DNA of 64,000 bases from Methylomonas albis (GTDB taxonomy: Bacteria > Pseudomonadota > Gammaproteobacteria > Methylococcales > Methylomonadaceae): contig NZ_JACXSS010000001.1 of NCBI RefSeq assembly GCF_014850955.1, forward strand, positions 2,108,001 to 2,172,000. Reading direction: 5' to 3'. A program made the translations under genes and the position numbers. Below the pieces are notes generated by a model that saw only the letters and a list, made by a program, of their open reading frames with translations, was not told the DNA's origin and did not search any database. Shown piece after piece: positions 8,911-18,706 of the stretch. Numbering within the stretch: position 1 is the first letter of the stretch; each line of letters begins with the position of its first letter.

Positions 8911-10245
8911 TTACTTGTTCATTGTGACTTGGACATGGTGCCAAACAGCAACTTCCGATGATCTATTTTTTACTCGCTCTGGATGATCGTAATAAAGAGA
9001 TGTGGGAATGTCATTGCCTTTAGTTTCTAATAAGAATAAAGCAGTAGCAATTGCATGAGGTTTGGTTCCAAGAGGAGAAATAAAAAAACAACCATGTTCA
9101 TCACCAAGCTGTTTATACAACTCCCAAAGTGTAAGATATGCTTCTCGTATTGAATTAGCTTGACAATAGGCGATAGAACGCTCGGTAATATTCAGATCCT
9201 CCAACAATGATAAATGGGGTCTTATAGCATTCGACTCCCAACCAGCCTGGAATGCTGGCACACCGACAACCACATGACAGCGGTAGCGTTTTTGATCGAA
9301 GTCACCGCGTTGTTCAATTGCATTTTGCAACCTAGCCGATTCAAAACCTAACAAGAAAACATGGGCAGCCTTCATGTTTGGCTCGTATTCATGAGCGAAT
9401 CCCTGGACAGAACGAAATTGGCAGTTCTGGGTAAGACTAAAATGCCTCATTTGGCGGTCAGCTATATTCTCGGAAGTTCTCTGTGTGTACTGTTTTGGCT
9501 CAGCATACAGAAATTCTATTGCTAATTTTTTCGTGCGAGCAACAGCCAATAGAACTTGTAGTACCTCACCTAGGCCGACCAGAATCAGCCGATCCTGGCC
9601 TTCCAAGACTTGGCCGGTTTTGATCTGCAAACGGTCTTGCAAGCAGTGGATCTGTTCATGGGGCTGAGGTTCGCGTAGCGAATAGGCAGGCGGGGTCTTT
9701 TGCAAGCCTAAATCCCGAAACAACCCTTTTAGTTGACCGATATAGGCTTGCTCCTGTTGGCTCGAGGTCCGACTGGCGGTGTCGGTTCGTTGCCATTGGC
9801 TCAAGAGTTGGTAGCTGTCCTTGTCCAGATCGAGGTGGATTTCCCGCGCCGGAGTGCGTTTGGGGATCAGGGTGAGTGACAAGGCAATGTCCTGGTTGTC
9901 GCCGGGGGTGATGTATGAAGTCACCGGCGTTTCGTCGGCCGTGGCGACATAGACGATTTTGCCTTTGGTGCTGGTAGTGGCTTGGCTGGTGAACGCTTCC
10001 GCATCCGCATGAAGTGCATGTTTTTCGATCAATTCCAAACGCTTGATTACAAAACCCACTGCCGGCAACCAACGTTGATAATCTTCAACGCTTTTGAATC
10101 CGTAGGGACATGAAAAGCCAGCGAAATAATCGCGCCACTGCGGCAAGGCAAGCACTTGTTCCAAAGCGGCCATAAACTCAGGCATGCCGTTGTAGGCACC
10201 CATTTGTAAAAGCATCCTGCCGCCCGGTTTCAAACTTTGATGCAT
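8911..10245 (-). CDS. Chimeric ORF: methyltransferase fragment fused to an unrecognised protein
   Basis: A 444-codon frame made of two unlike parts. Residues 1 to about 70 match the middle of a trans-aconitate-methyltransferase-like enzyme (LKPGGRMLLQMG; CPYGFKSVEDYQRWLPAVGF). Its SAM-binding N-terminus is missing because homology begins abruptly beside the truncated LuxR gene. From about residue 80 the sequence is unfamiliar. It has two alpha/beta-looking segments, one with ILVGLGEVLQVLLAVA near 215 and one with CFFISPLGTKPHAIATALFLL near 400, and ends in LYYDHPERVKNRSSE. No in-frame ATG sits at the junction, so the second part may have lost its own start. The 3' half is AT-rich like the methylase gene after it. 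Confidence 0.55.
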   Translation of the reverse strand: MHQSLKPGGRMLLQMGAYNGMPEFMAALEQVLALPQWRDYFAGFSCPYGFKSVEDYQRWLPAVGFVIKRLELIEKHALHADAEAFTSQATTSTKGKIVYVATADETPVTSYITPGDNQDIALSLTLIPKRTPAREIHLDLDKDSYQLLSQWQRTDTASRTSSQQEQAYIGQLKGLFRDLGLQKTPPAYSLREPQPHEQIHCLQDRLQIKTGQVLEGQDRLILVGLGEVLQVLLAVARTKKLAIEFLYAEPKQYTQRTSENIADRQMRHFSLTQNCQFRSVQGFAHEYEPNMKAAHVFLLGFESARLQNAIEQRGDFDQKRYRCHVVVGVPAFQAGWESNAIRPHLSLLEDLNITERSIAYCQANSIREAYLTLWELYKQLGDEHGCFFISPLGTKPHAIATALFLLETKGNDIPTSLYYDHPERVKNRSSEVAVWHHVQVTMNK

Positions 10246-10452
10246 TCCGGTTATGACCGGTATCTGCCCCTATTGCCCATGCAGCAGGAGGTTGCTCAAT
10301 ACGTTGCCCAAGGCATGTCATTTGAGCATATTGGTCGGCGGCTGCATATCAAGCCGACCACTGTGAAGGATCATGTCGGCAAGATCTATGACAAACTGGA
10401 TATTGGTCAGCGCGAAGAGTTGCTGCCCAAGTTATTGGCGCTGGCCGACTAA
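10237..10452 (+). pseudogene. LuxR-type regulator, C-terminal remnant
   Basis: About 64 residues remain of the same paralogue family as the next two genes: the LuxR helix-turn-helix (VAQYVAQGMSFEHIGRRLHIKPTTVKDHVGKIYDKLDI) and the shared tail LLPKLLALAD. The roughly 290-residue sensory part is absent. Homology starts near 10260, directly against the antisense methyltransferase fragment, so one deletion probably removed the fronts of both genes. Confidence 0.8.
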
Positions 10453-10604
10453 TCAGTAAACTGTCCGGCATTAGATTGGTATGATGAAGTTTTAGCGTTA
10501 GACTGATATGCTCATGGGCCTTATAAATATTAAGATGTAAGCGTTTTCGGGCTAGCCTTCGACCTGGGCTGAGTAGGGCGGCGCGGAATACTGATCGAAT
10601 GTTT

Positions 10605-10633
10605 GAAACTACCCTCCTTAGGGAGGATGTTTC
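10605..10633. promoter_or_regulatory. Hairpin upstream of the first full LuxR paralogue
   Basis: CCCTCC (10612-10617) pairs with GGGAGG (10621-10626) across a TTA loop. After a two-base internal mismatch, GAAAC (10605-10609) pairs with GTTTC (10629-10633). It lies about 75 bp before the chosen start at 10707, in a leader without other coding sequence. No U-run follows, so it is more likely an mRNA leader structure than a terminator. Confidence 0.4.
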
Positions 10634-10706
10634 GATAGCGCGGATGTGGCGCAATGTCGGTTTCAAAAAGTTACGCCATTTTCTGACTGATAGTGAGATT
10701 GTCCGG

Positions 10707-11780
10707 ATGAAACAAAGCCACGCCCTAGCGTATCTGCGTCAGATCTGTTGCTCCGGGTTGAGCCGGGAGGTGGCGATTACTGAGTTTTTAAAGTCGGTGC
10801 CGCTCTTGATTGCCTCCAATAGCAATACTTTTTCCGTATGTGGCGGCTTGATTCCGCATTATCACTTGGCCGGTTTCGATCTGGCCGAGATGAGCGCCGT
10901 GGCGCCTAAAATCATCGCCGAGTATCACACCCCGCAGCGCCAAGCGCGCGCTATGACCTGGTTCAGTCAGCATCCGATTATCGATAATCCAAAGATTATG
11001 GAGGAATCTTTTTATCTAACCGATTTGTATCAGCAGATCTACCTGCCATTTGACATGCACCATTTGCTATGGGCGCCGCTCATGCTGGGTGACAAAAATG
11101 CCGGGGTGTTAGGCTTGTATCGGCCACGTCATCAAAAGCCTTTTGATAGTCGCGATCAAGCGCGTTTGCTAGGCCTCTTGCCTTATCTGGCGCACGCCTA
11201 TGCAGCGGTCAACGATGTTAACTTTGATTCCGGTGCGGATAGTCATTCGGGGATGTTGGTGATGGATACCCAGGGCAGCATTTTATTCCAGAGCCCGGAA
11301 GCCAAGGCTTTGTTGGAACAAGCGCGCTACCCGCGGTTGTTAAACGATCAGCGCCGGCACGATCGCCTGATGCAAAAGTTGGCCGCGTTGTGTCGTAACT
11401 TGCATGGGATTTACCGTGGTGAGAATACGCCGCCACCGTCGTTCGCACACACAGGGCCAAATGGTCAATTTGTGTTTCGGGCGTATTGGCTGAACGCCCA
11501 CGATCAAGGTGAGAGTCGGATGATAGGTGTGACCATTGAGTATTTTCAGCCCTTAACCTTAAAAATTCTGCGTGCGCTTCGCGATCTACCGTTGTCGCCA
11601 TCCCAGAAAGAAGTTGCTTTGTTGTTGGCGCAAGACGTGTCGTTTGAGCTGATTGCTCAGCGTTTGCACGTCAAACCCACCACCGTCAAAGACCATGTGG
11701 GGAAGATCTACAGCAAATTAAACATTCATCAGCGCGACGAGTTATTGCCGTGGTTACTGAGTCGGCAAGTGAATAAATAG
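10707..11780 (+). CDS. LuxR-family transcriptional regulator, paralogue 2
   Basis: A DNA-binding regulator of 357 residues: an N-terminal sensory region without a recognised ligand family, and a C-terminal LuxR helix-turn-helix (PLSPSQKEVALLLAQDVSFELIAQRLHVKPTTVKDHVGKIY, about residues 290-330). It has no phospho-acceptor receiver domain and no acyl-homoserine-lactone pocket signature. I start it at 10707 because MKQSHALAYLRQICCSG aligns with the start of the next paralogue and gives the same length, although the frame is open 36 codons further upstream. It points toward the Tc island and converges with TcA, so it is a candidate Tc regulator by position only. Confidence 0.85.
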   Translation: MKQSHALAYLRQICCSGLSREVAITEFLKSVPLLIASNSNTFSVCGGLIPHYHLAGFDLAEMSAVAPKIIAEYHTPQRQARAMTWFSQHPIIDNPKIMEESFYLTDLYQQIYLPFDMHHLLWAPLMLGDKNAGVLGLYRPRHQKPFDSRDQARLLGLLPYLAHAYAAVNDVNFDSGADSHSGMLVMDTQGSILFQSPEAKALLEQARYPRLLNDQRRHDRLMQKLAALCRNLHGIYRGENTPPPSFAHTGPNGQFVFRAYWLNAHDQGESRMIGVTIEYFQPLTLKILRALRDLPLSPSQKEVALLLAQDVSFELIAQRLHVKPTTVKDHVGKIYSKLNIHQRDELLPWLLSRQVNK

Positions 11781-11869
11781 GACATGTGCCGCACAGCACG
11801 CACACATACCATTCCGTTTCGCCTTTTTTAGGAGATGGCGGCTAAAAATTTATAAGAGGAGCAATCCCG

Positions 11870-12943
11870 ATGAAACGAAGTCAGGCACTATGTTATCTGC
11901 GTCAGTTATGCTGCTCCGGGCTGGGCAAGGAGTTGGTGATAGGCGAGTTTCTGCGTACCTTGCCGAGCTTGGTTCCTTCAGTCAGCAATGTGTTCTCCGG
12001 CGTGAATGAGCACTTGCGACCCACTTACTGCATCACTGATTTTGACGGTAGTGACATGGCCGGTACGATGGTCGAGGTGGTCTCGAGCTTTTATAACCCG
12101 GAACGGTTAAGCCGCGCTGTCAGCTGGCTGAAAGCGCATCCGGCGATCACTAGTCCCTTGATTTTAGATGAGCATTTTTACAGCACTGATATGTATAACG
12201 TGGTGTATAGCCGCTTTGATATGCATCATGTGCTTTGGATGCCCACCCTCTGTGTTGGCAAGCCCAACGGAATCTTGCGTTTATATAGACCCAAAACCCA
12301 TAAACCCTTCGATCGCAATGATCAAGTATTGGTGTCGCAGTTGCTGCCTTATCTGACCCACGCACTGCGGGCGGTAAATGACGATCGACCGAGCTACAAC
12401 AAAGAGGCCACGTCGGGGATGATTATCATGAATGCCCACGGACGCCTGCTGTTTATGAGTCCGGAAGCCAAGAAACTGTTAAATTTGGCGTATAGCCCTA
12501 CGCTGACCGAGCATCATGACAGTGAGAAAGACGTGCTGATGGCTAGACTGGCTCAACTTTGTCGAGATCTTAAAGTCATTTATCGCGGTCAAAATGCGGC
12601 CCCGCCCAACTATCGGCATGTGGGGGCAAATGGCCAATTTCTATTTCGCGCCTATTGGCTGGATCAAGAAAACAGCGACGCCGAAGGCTTAGTCGGTTTG
12701 ACGATAGAGCACCGTGAACCTTTAAAATTGAAAGTGTTGCGCTGCATGCAACAAATTCCGCTGTCACCTACCCAAAAAGATGTGGCGATGTTGCTTAGTC
12801 AGGGCGTGTCCTTCGAGCAGATCGGCCAGCGTTTGAATATCAAACCCACCACCGTGAAAGACCATGTCGGCAAGATCTACACCAAACTGGATATTCACCA
12901 GCGCGATGAAGTTTTGCCCAGATTATTGGCGTTGGCATCTTAA
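11870..12943 (+). CDS. LuxR-family transcriptional regulator, paralogue 3
   Basis: A 357-residue close paralogue of the preceding gene. The front MKRSQALCYLRQLCCSGLGKE, the central FDMHHVLWMP block, a SPEAKKLLNLA segment near residue 200 and the C-terminal LuxR helix-turn-helix (IGQRLNIKPTTVKDHVGKIY) are shared. A good ribosome-binding site (AAGAGGAG) precedes the ATG, 89 bp after the upstream paralogue. With the remnant at 10237 this makes three tandem copies, which points to local duplication. What it senses is unknown. Confidence 0.87.
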   Translation: MKRSQALCYLRQLCCSGLGKELVIGEFLRTLPSLVPSVSNVFSGVNEHLRPTYCITDFDGSDMAGTMVEVVSSFYNPERLSRAVSWLKAHPAITSPLILDEHFYSTDMYNVVYSRFDMHHVLWMPTLCVGKPNGILRLYRPKTHKPFDRNDQVLVSQLLPYLTHALRAVNDDRPSYNKEATSGMIIMNAHGRLLFMSPEAKKLLNLAYSPTLTEHHDSEKDVLMARLAQLCRDLKVIYRGQNAAPPNYRHVGANGQFLFRAYWLDQENSDAEGLVGLTIEHREPLKLKVLRCMQQIPLSPTQKDVAMLLSQGVSFEQIGQRLNIKPTTVKDHVGKIYTKLDIHQRDEVLPRLLALAS

Positions 12944-13117
12944 TCCGCGATGTTTCTTTGGCAAGGCCGCAAGCGGGTTAGCGTTTTGGCTGACGCATAG
13001 CCCTGGCGAGTAAGGTAGAAAAAGATTTTATCGACTAGGCCGGAATAACCGGACGCCAACCAATAGCTTTCGACATGGTAATTTCGAAAATCCGCTGGTT
13101 TTTATAATTGAAGCCGA

Positions 13118-13142
13118 GAGCCCGGCGAATGAACCGGGCCTC
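13118..13142. terminator. Possible hairpin between convergent LuxR and TcA genes
   Basis: CCCGG (13121-13125) pairs with CCGGG (13134-13138), extended by GAG/CTC with a bulged C. It lies between the convergent stops at 12943 and 13202. The flanking T content is modest, so a bidirectional terminator is likely by position rather than by a strong U-run. Confidence 0.4.
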
Positions 13143-13201
13143 GATTTAGCACTTTGGAATTATAGGGATGAAGGCAGTTTTCATTGACATCGCCAAGGAT
13201 A

Positions 13202-16200
13202 TCAAGCCGGCCAGTCTGGATAACGGCCTCCATAGCTGATTACCAATAATATGTCCTGAATGGTTTCGTCGCCGATCAATGTGCTAATTGATCGGCCATC
13301 GGACAGGGCGTTGGTCAGTGCCAGAGTCCATTCGCCGACCGGCGGATGTCCAAGCATCGCCAGCCAGTCGGAGGCGTTACCGCGCCGGGTACTGGCGACG
13401 CCGTCAATAGCCGTTGCCGCTCCGCCGGCGAATGTATTTCCGTCTTGTTCAGTGAAACGTAAATAGGCTATCGGTAAGTTCAGTGTAACGCCATCCTTCA
13501 ACACAAAATACAACACTACTTGCCGTATCGTTAGGTCCAATACATTGGGCGGAAAATCGCCGCGCACGGTTTTGAACTTCACCACCATCGGATTGGCGGT
13601 TTGTTCCGGATGATTCAGATCGTACCATTGGTCGGCAAAATTGTCGCGCAGGCTAAAGGCCCGGTCGGCACCAATCTGACGATTCAGGGTCGCAATCACT
13701 TGTTGCCGGTAGTCCGCACTGTGCAGAGCGGTATATTCGACGGTGAAAAACACATCCGCCAAGGTCGCGAAATCGAATGGGTTGGCAGCCTTGGGTAATT
13801 GCAACTCCCAGCTGGTGTCCACGCCCATACTTTCGAATGGTAATAACATCTCGTCTTCGCGTTCCAGCTCGAACAGGCCCGTGGCGTTACTGGGAGACGT
13901 AAAGGCGATCTGTTCGGGATCGCGTCGAACGACGATAGTTTGAAACAAGTCGCCGCCGACCACTACCCGTGATAGTCCGGAACAGCTCAAGGTGGCACGC
14001 ACACCACGGGTGGGCGGCGTCAAGGCGATCACGGATATTCGCACCCGTTTGATCAGGCGTAGATAATGGCCGGGGAAGTCCTGGTCGAACAAACTCATCG
14101 GCGTACCGAACAGCAGACGGCCAGTGTCGCGGAAACGTTGGAATTCAATCGGGCTCAGTTGCGCCAACGAAAAGGTTTGGCTCAATTGCAGCTTGCGGCG
14201 TCGACTGTCGAAGGCGTATTGATCGAGTTGATAGATGTCTCGCAACAACCGGACCGAACCGGTCATACCGCGCCGGTCGGGTTGCGCGCCGTCACCGCCG
14301 CTCGCGGTGTTATCGGCCGGAGCCTGCCAATAGTCGGCCTGAATCACTGCTTGCGGCGTATCCTGGCGTTCGAAGGCCAATTGGCTTTCGGCCAGCTGCG
14401 CCATCGCCGTAGCCTGTTGCAGGAAGTAACTGTAGATCCGCTCCAGTATGCCACTCATCCAGGCATACAACTCGGCATTGGTAAATTTGTTGGCCAGAAA
14501 GTTCAGCGTGTCCTCGGTGAACCCGGCCTGCATGCCGGCGATCAGGCCTTCTTGTTGAGCCAGCCTGACCTGATCGAAAGCGATGGTGATTTGCTGGTCG
14601 CCGATCAATTCGTCATGCCTGGCTAGATCACGTTGAAAACTCCACTCTTGCTTGCGGCGTTCGTAACTGGCGTAGGTTTCCAAAATCGATGCTGTGGTGG
14701 AAGCCGCTGAAGCGAATGACGACGCCATTGCCCCAGCGCTAGAGCCGGGGTCGCCAAACAACCCAAAGGTGAACGCGGCCTTCACGCCTTGTAATACTGC
14801 ATTGCCGCCGTAGATTACCGCAGCCGAAGTATGTAACACTGCAGCGGCTGTCATAAAACCCAAAGACGCTTGTTCCAGGCCTATCAAGCCCTCGTCCAAT
14901 AGTCCGTCATAATGATCGGCCTGAATTGTTGAGCGTTGTTTCTGCAAATCGGCCAGCGTTACGCCATCCTGGGCTTGAACCATGCGCAGATCCTGCAGCC
15001 TGACCTGTGCTCGCGATAGCTGCATATCCTGGCGGGCCTTCAGCAGATTGTAGGATTCCGAATCCAGCTTTTCCAGCGCCGCCAAAAATGCCGCTTCGAT
15101 TTGCTGAGCGATGCCCACCAGCTGCTTGGCCCGTTCCACCAATACCGCATAGCGATAAGCTGTCGGCTTGGGTAGCGAGGCCCTGGGAAGTACCAATCTG
15201 CCGTCGCCGGCGACCACCGGCAAGTTGCTTGCCGAAGCGGCGGCCGAGCCGGCGCTGCGATGTTCCAGGCCGGCAATATTGCGGCCGTTGCGAAGCTTGA
15301 ACAAATTCAGTTCCGCATGCAATCTCAACGTTTGCGGCAAGGGATTGGCTGGAAACGGATTGGCGGCGGCCCCGGTACCTCCGGTTGGCGTTTGCATTTC
15401 CGGTTGATCCAGCAATTCCAGCGCGTTGACGTACAAGGCTCGAGCGCGTGGCAACGATTCGGCGGTGTTACGGGTAAATTCAGAGTCGGCGAAGTCCAGG
15501 AAACAGCGGACCAGCGCCGTCAACAGGTAGCGGGTGTGAGCATGGCCACGTTTCGTGGCGATATCATGCGGATTCAAGCCTTGTATCAGCCATTCGTCGG
15601 CGCGGCTGAAGTCGGTTGGCAAATTGGCTTCCAGGGTTAGGCCGTGAAAAATTTTACGCTGGGCAGCCGGCAGGTTATAGGCATAAAGCGTTTGCAACCA
15701 GTCCAGCGCTTCCAGGTATTGCCCGGATTTTTGTAGCTGCAAGCCAATTGCCAGGGGCACGAAGTAAAACACTTCCCACAGATACTTGGAGGCCAGATAC
15801 GGATCGGTGACGCTGCCGAACAAACCGCTGATCAAGCTGCCGCGCTCGCGCAATTGGCTTTCCGACAGTTGGTCGGTAATTTCGAAGCTGGTTTGTTTCA
15901 ATGCGTCAGGTAGATCCGGGTAGTTATCGGCGCCTTGCTGGTTTTTACCCCGTAATCCATTCAGATAGTCTTTCGCCAGCGTTCTTGCCTGGCTGGCGGT
16001 CAAGCGTAAATTGTCGCCCAGCGCCTTGATCAATGTGTCGAACTCTTTGGTACGTGCCAGAGTTTGATAAGCCAATTGGTTGTAGTGCGGCGGACGCAGA
16101 TTGGGCGACAGGTAGTTTTCCGGATAACCGAAAACGAACATCGATGCGCGCCAAGTGGCATAGGCGCCTAGCCATTGCCATTCTTCGTCGAATTTACTCT

Positions 16201-18706
16201 CGCTGTAGCCGCCAGTCAGGTTCAGTACCCAGGTTGCCGCCGGGTTGGCACTACCCAACACCGGTGGGGCAGCGAATTGTCCCATCCGTGCCGAGAACAT
16301 GACGGCCTGGATGGTTTCCAAAGCTTGTTCGACGCGGGTGATGCGTTGAGCGCCACCGCTTCTACAATCGATGGCCAATTCTTGCGAGAGGCGGTTGGCT
16401 ACCTCGTCCAGCGAGTCCAAGCCGGATTGCCCGGTTTGGATCAAATCCGCGACCAAGGCGTCCCGTAATGATGGTAGTACCGCGGTTTCGGTAGCGATCA
16501 ACGCGGTTTGCAGCGCTTCAACCACCGTTTGGTCCTGCTGGCTGCGGGCCGCCAGGGTCTCCAGCCATGCGCGCCGGCTTTGCGGATCAGCGCGCCAAGG
16601 CGTTGGTACGCTGTATTGAACGTCTGGCGTGGGCAGACGGAAGTAGTCGGGGCTCAGGCTCAAGGTACCTTCCAGTTGCCGCCAGGCGGCGGCCTGACGT
16701 TGCTTCCAGACTTGGGTCAGAATCGCATAGACATCGTTCCATTCCACCGCCAATACGCTACCGGTTTCAGCCAGTTTGCGTATGTTCATCAGTTGGATAA
16801 ACGGGCGTAGAGCGATTTGCTTGGTTTTGAGTTGGGCATCGATTGCTTCGCCACGGCCATGCGCGGCGAATAACGCCAATAGATCGGCAAGCGGCGCGAG
16901 TTGCTCGGCGACGATTTGATCAAAGCCGGCCAATGGTTCAGGTTTGGCTTCGCGAGCGGTTTTGATCGCCATTTGTTTAGCGCTTACGAGCTGAGCTCTC
17001 GCCAGCCGCAGATCGTAGGCCGGATTGCCGGGGACTGCATCGACCAAATCGGCTTCTCCGACCAGATCGGGATCGACGACAGGCATCGGCAACCCGAATT
17101 CGGAACGCGCGCTATCGTCTTGGTGGCGCCAGACTTCGCGCAAATGTTCTTTTTGCCAGACTTGTAGCGCTGGAGAAGGGAGCGCCGATGTAGTGGTAGG
17201 ATCGCGGCTGGTGTCCGCCAAGCCGAACAAGTTCTCCAATGCGGCTTCGTTCAGTTGATCGGGCTGCAACAATAACTTATCCAGGCGATCCGGCCGCGTG
17301 CCGCCCAGGGCGATGCCCAAACGGTTGGCCAGCGCTTGTCTAGTATCGGTGTCGGCGATGCGGGTCAGGCGTAATTCTTCGTAAGAGGTGCCTAAATTTT
17401 TCAGCAAAGTTAGGTAGGCCGTCTGACGGTAATCGCTTTCCGCACTGGCTGGAATATTGCGCTGATGGCGGGCAAAATAGCGGCGCAGCACTTCCACGCA
17501 GATTCTCACCTGAGAAACCGAGCGCTCGGCGATTTGGCGCGCGTTGGGCGTAACCAGCACGTCAACGGGTTGTAAAAAGGTTTGCGCCAGCAACGCTACA
17601 GTGATGCGAGGGCTATTCGGCGCGGAGCCGGTGACGATACGCCGGGTGGCGAATTGCAGCATTTCGTCCAAATAATTCGCCAGACTGAATATAGCTTGCG
17701 GGTCTTTGGGTACGAACGGCAATAAGATATTCACCGCACGGCTTTTGCTAATCGGGTTACCGGTAGGCGTCGATTTGTCCTTGGCGCGAAAGCTGATGCT
17801 GTGTTCGCCGGCCGCTGTAAACGGAACCGTCGCCCGCCAGCTCGACCAGTCGTTGGCCGCTTTGGGTGTTGCGGGTTGATAAGCTTCTTGATTTTCCAGA
17901 CGCCATTCGACCAAGGCGACTCCGGTTTGGGTGTCGGTTGCGGTGCCCAGGAAATCGACGCTGACCGATCCGTCCGCCAAGGTAAACTCCGCGCCCTCCG
18001 ACGGACTGACTATGTCCAGCGCCACGGGTGTCGAATCGATAGCTTTGACAGCTACGGTTTGTGCTACGCTGACATTGCCGGCCTTGTCGCGGGCTTGGAC
18101 GGTAACACTATGGTCGCCCAAGCCGGGAACCGTAACCTCGGCCTGCCAGCTGGTCGTGCCAATCGCGCGGTTAAAAGTGCCGCCGCCCAGTTTCCATTCG
18201 ACGAAATCAATGCCGCTTTCTTGGTCTGTCGCCGTGCCTTTAATCACCGCTACGTTACCCGGCGTAGTGACTTCGGTTGCTTCGACGCTCAAACTTGGTG
18301 CCGTCGCATCGATCATGAAGGTACGTGTCGAATAAGCGGTAGCATTGATCGACCCACGGTGGGCGGACACTTTTGCGGTTACGGTGACGATTCCTCGCAG
18401 ACTGGTACTGGCGTTGAAACGCCAGCTGCTCCAGCTACCTCCGGCCCCGGTTGGCGTGGCGGCTTGATAAGTGCCGGCATCGCCGATACGGACTTCGATG
18501 CCGGTAATATTGTCGTCAGCCGGCGTTTCGGCGGTCTCACCGGAGCCTGTGTTGTATTCCTCGTAGGTGCAGCTAGCGTCTCCGCTGAGAGTGAAACTGC
18601 CATCGATTACGGCATTGATGGCAGGAGACTGGATTTCCACGGTTAGCCGAAGGCGGCGGATAATTTCGATATTGCCGATTTGGGCGGCTAGATTGGCGTT
18701 GTACAT
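13202..18706 (-). CDS. Tc toxin TcA-like subunit with N-terminal Ig-like modules
   Basis: An 1834-residue relative of TcA, the pore-forming injector of ABC (Tc) toxins. Its C-terminal end carries the TcB-binding region (LQLSQTFSLAQLSPIEFQRF, then the FDQDFPGHYLRLIKRVRISV block, about residues 1500-1560). The middle has the neuraminidase-like segment (FDEEWQWLGAYATWRASMF, VFGYPENYLSPNLRPP) and the LFG...YLWEVFYFVP stretch typical of TcA. The first roughly 330 residues are unusual: three Ig-like/adhesin modules with WSSWR and DKAGNVS-type motifs replace the usual Tc front, and the protein is shorter than the common 2300-2500. No signal peptide is seen. GAGGAT precedes the ATG. TcBC is encoded upstream on the same strand. 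Confidence 0.88.
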   Translation of the reverse strand: MYNANLAAQIGNIEIIRRLRLTVEIQSPAINAVIDGSFTLSGDASCTYEEYNTGSGETAETPADDNITGIEVRIGDAGTYQAATPTGAGGSWSSWRFNASTSLRGIVTVTAKVSAHRGSINATAYSTRTFMIDATAPSLSVEATEVTTPGNVAVIKGTATDQESGIDFVEWKLGGGTFNRAIGTTSWQAEVTVPGLGDHSVTVQARDKAGNVSVAQTVAVKAIDSTPVALDIVSPSEGAEFTLADGSVSVDFLGTATDTQTGVALVEWRLENQEAYQPATPKAANDWSSWRATVPFTAAGEHSISFRAKDKSTPTGNPISKSRAVNILLPFVPKDPQAIFSLANYLDEMLQFATRRIVTGSAPNSPRITVALLAQTFLQPVDVLVTPNARQIAERSVSQVRICVEVLRRYFARHQRNIPASAESDYRQTAYLTLLKNLGTSYEELRLTRIADTDTRQALANRLGIALGGTRPDRLDKLLLQPDQLNEAALENLFGLADTSRDPTTTSALPSPALQVWQKEHLREVWRHQDDSARSEFGLPMPVVDPDLVGEADLVDAVPGNPAYDLRLARAQLVSAKQMAIKTAREAKPEPLAGFDQIVAEQLAPLADLLALFAAHGRGEAIDAQLKTKQIALRPFIQLMNIRKLAETGSVLAVEWNDVYAILTQVWKQRQAAAWRQLEGTLSLSPDYFRLPTPDVQYSVPTPWRADPQSRRAWLETLAARSQQDQTVVEALQTALIATETAVLPSLRDALVADLIQTGQSGLDSLDEVANRLSQELAIDCRSGGAQRITRVEQALETIQAVMFSARMGQFAAPPVLGSANPAATWVLNLTGGYSESKFDEEWQWLGAYATWRASMFVFGYPENYLSPNLRPPHYNQLAYQTLARTKEFDTLIKALGDNLRLTASQARTLAKDYLNGLRGKNQQGADNYPDLPDALKQTSFEITDQLSESQLRERGSLISGLFGSVTDPYLASKYLWEVFYFVPLAIGLQLQKSGQYLEALDWLQTLYAYNLPAAQRKIFHGLTLEANLPTDFSRADEWLIQGLNPHDIATKRGHAHTRYLLTALVRCFLDFADSEFTRNTAESLPRARALYVNALELLDQPEMQTPTGGTGAAANPFPANPLPQTLRLHAELNLFKLRNGRNIAGLEHRSAGSAAASASNLPVVAGDGRLVLPRASLPKPTAYRYAVLVERAKQLVGIAQQIEAAFLAALEKLDSESYNLLKARQDMQLSRAQVRLQDLRMVQAQDGVTLADLQKQRSTIQADHYDGLLDEGLIGLEQASLGFMTAAAVLHTSAAVIYGGNAVLQGVKAAFTFGLFGDPGSSAGAMASSFASAASTTASILETYASYERRKQEWSFQRDLARHDELIGDQQITIAFDQVRLAQQEGLIAGMQAGFTEDTLNFLANKFTNAELYAWMSGILERIYSYFLQQATAMAQLAESQLAFERQDTPQAVIQADYWQAPADNTASGGDGAQPDRRGMTGSVRLLRDIYQLDQYAFDSRRRKLQLSQTFSLAQLSPIEFQRFRDTGRLLFGTPMSLFDQDFPGHYLRLIKRVRISVIALTPPTRGVRATLSCSGLSRVVVGGDLFQTIVVRRDPEQIAFTSPSNATGLFELEREDEMLLPFESMGVDTSWELQLPKAANPFDFATLADVFFTVEYTALHSADYRQQVIATLNRQIGADRAFSLRDNFADQWYDLNHPEQTANPMVVKFKTVRGDFPPNVLDLTIRQVVLYFVLKDGVTLNLPIAYLRFTEQDGNTFAGGAATAIDGVASTRRGNASDWLAMLGHPPVGEWTLALTNALSDGRSISTLIGDETIQDILLVISYGGRYPDWPA

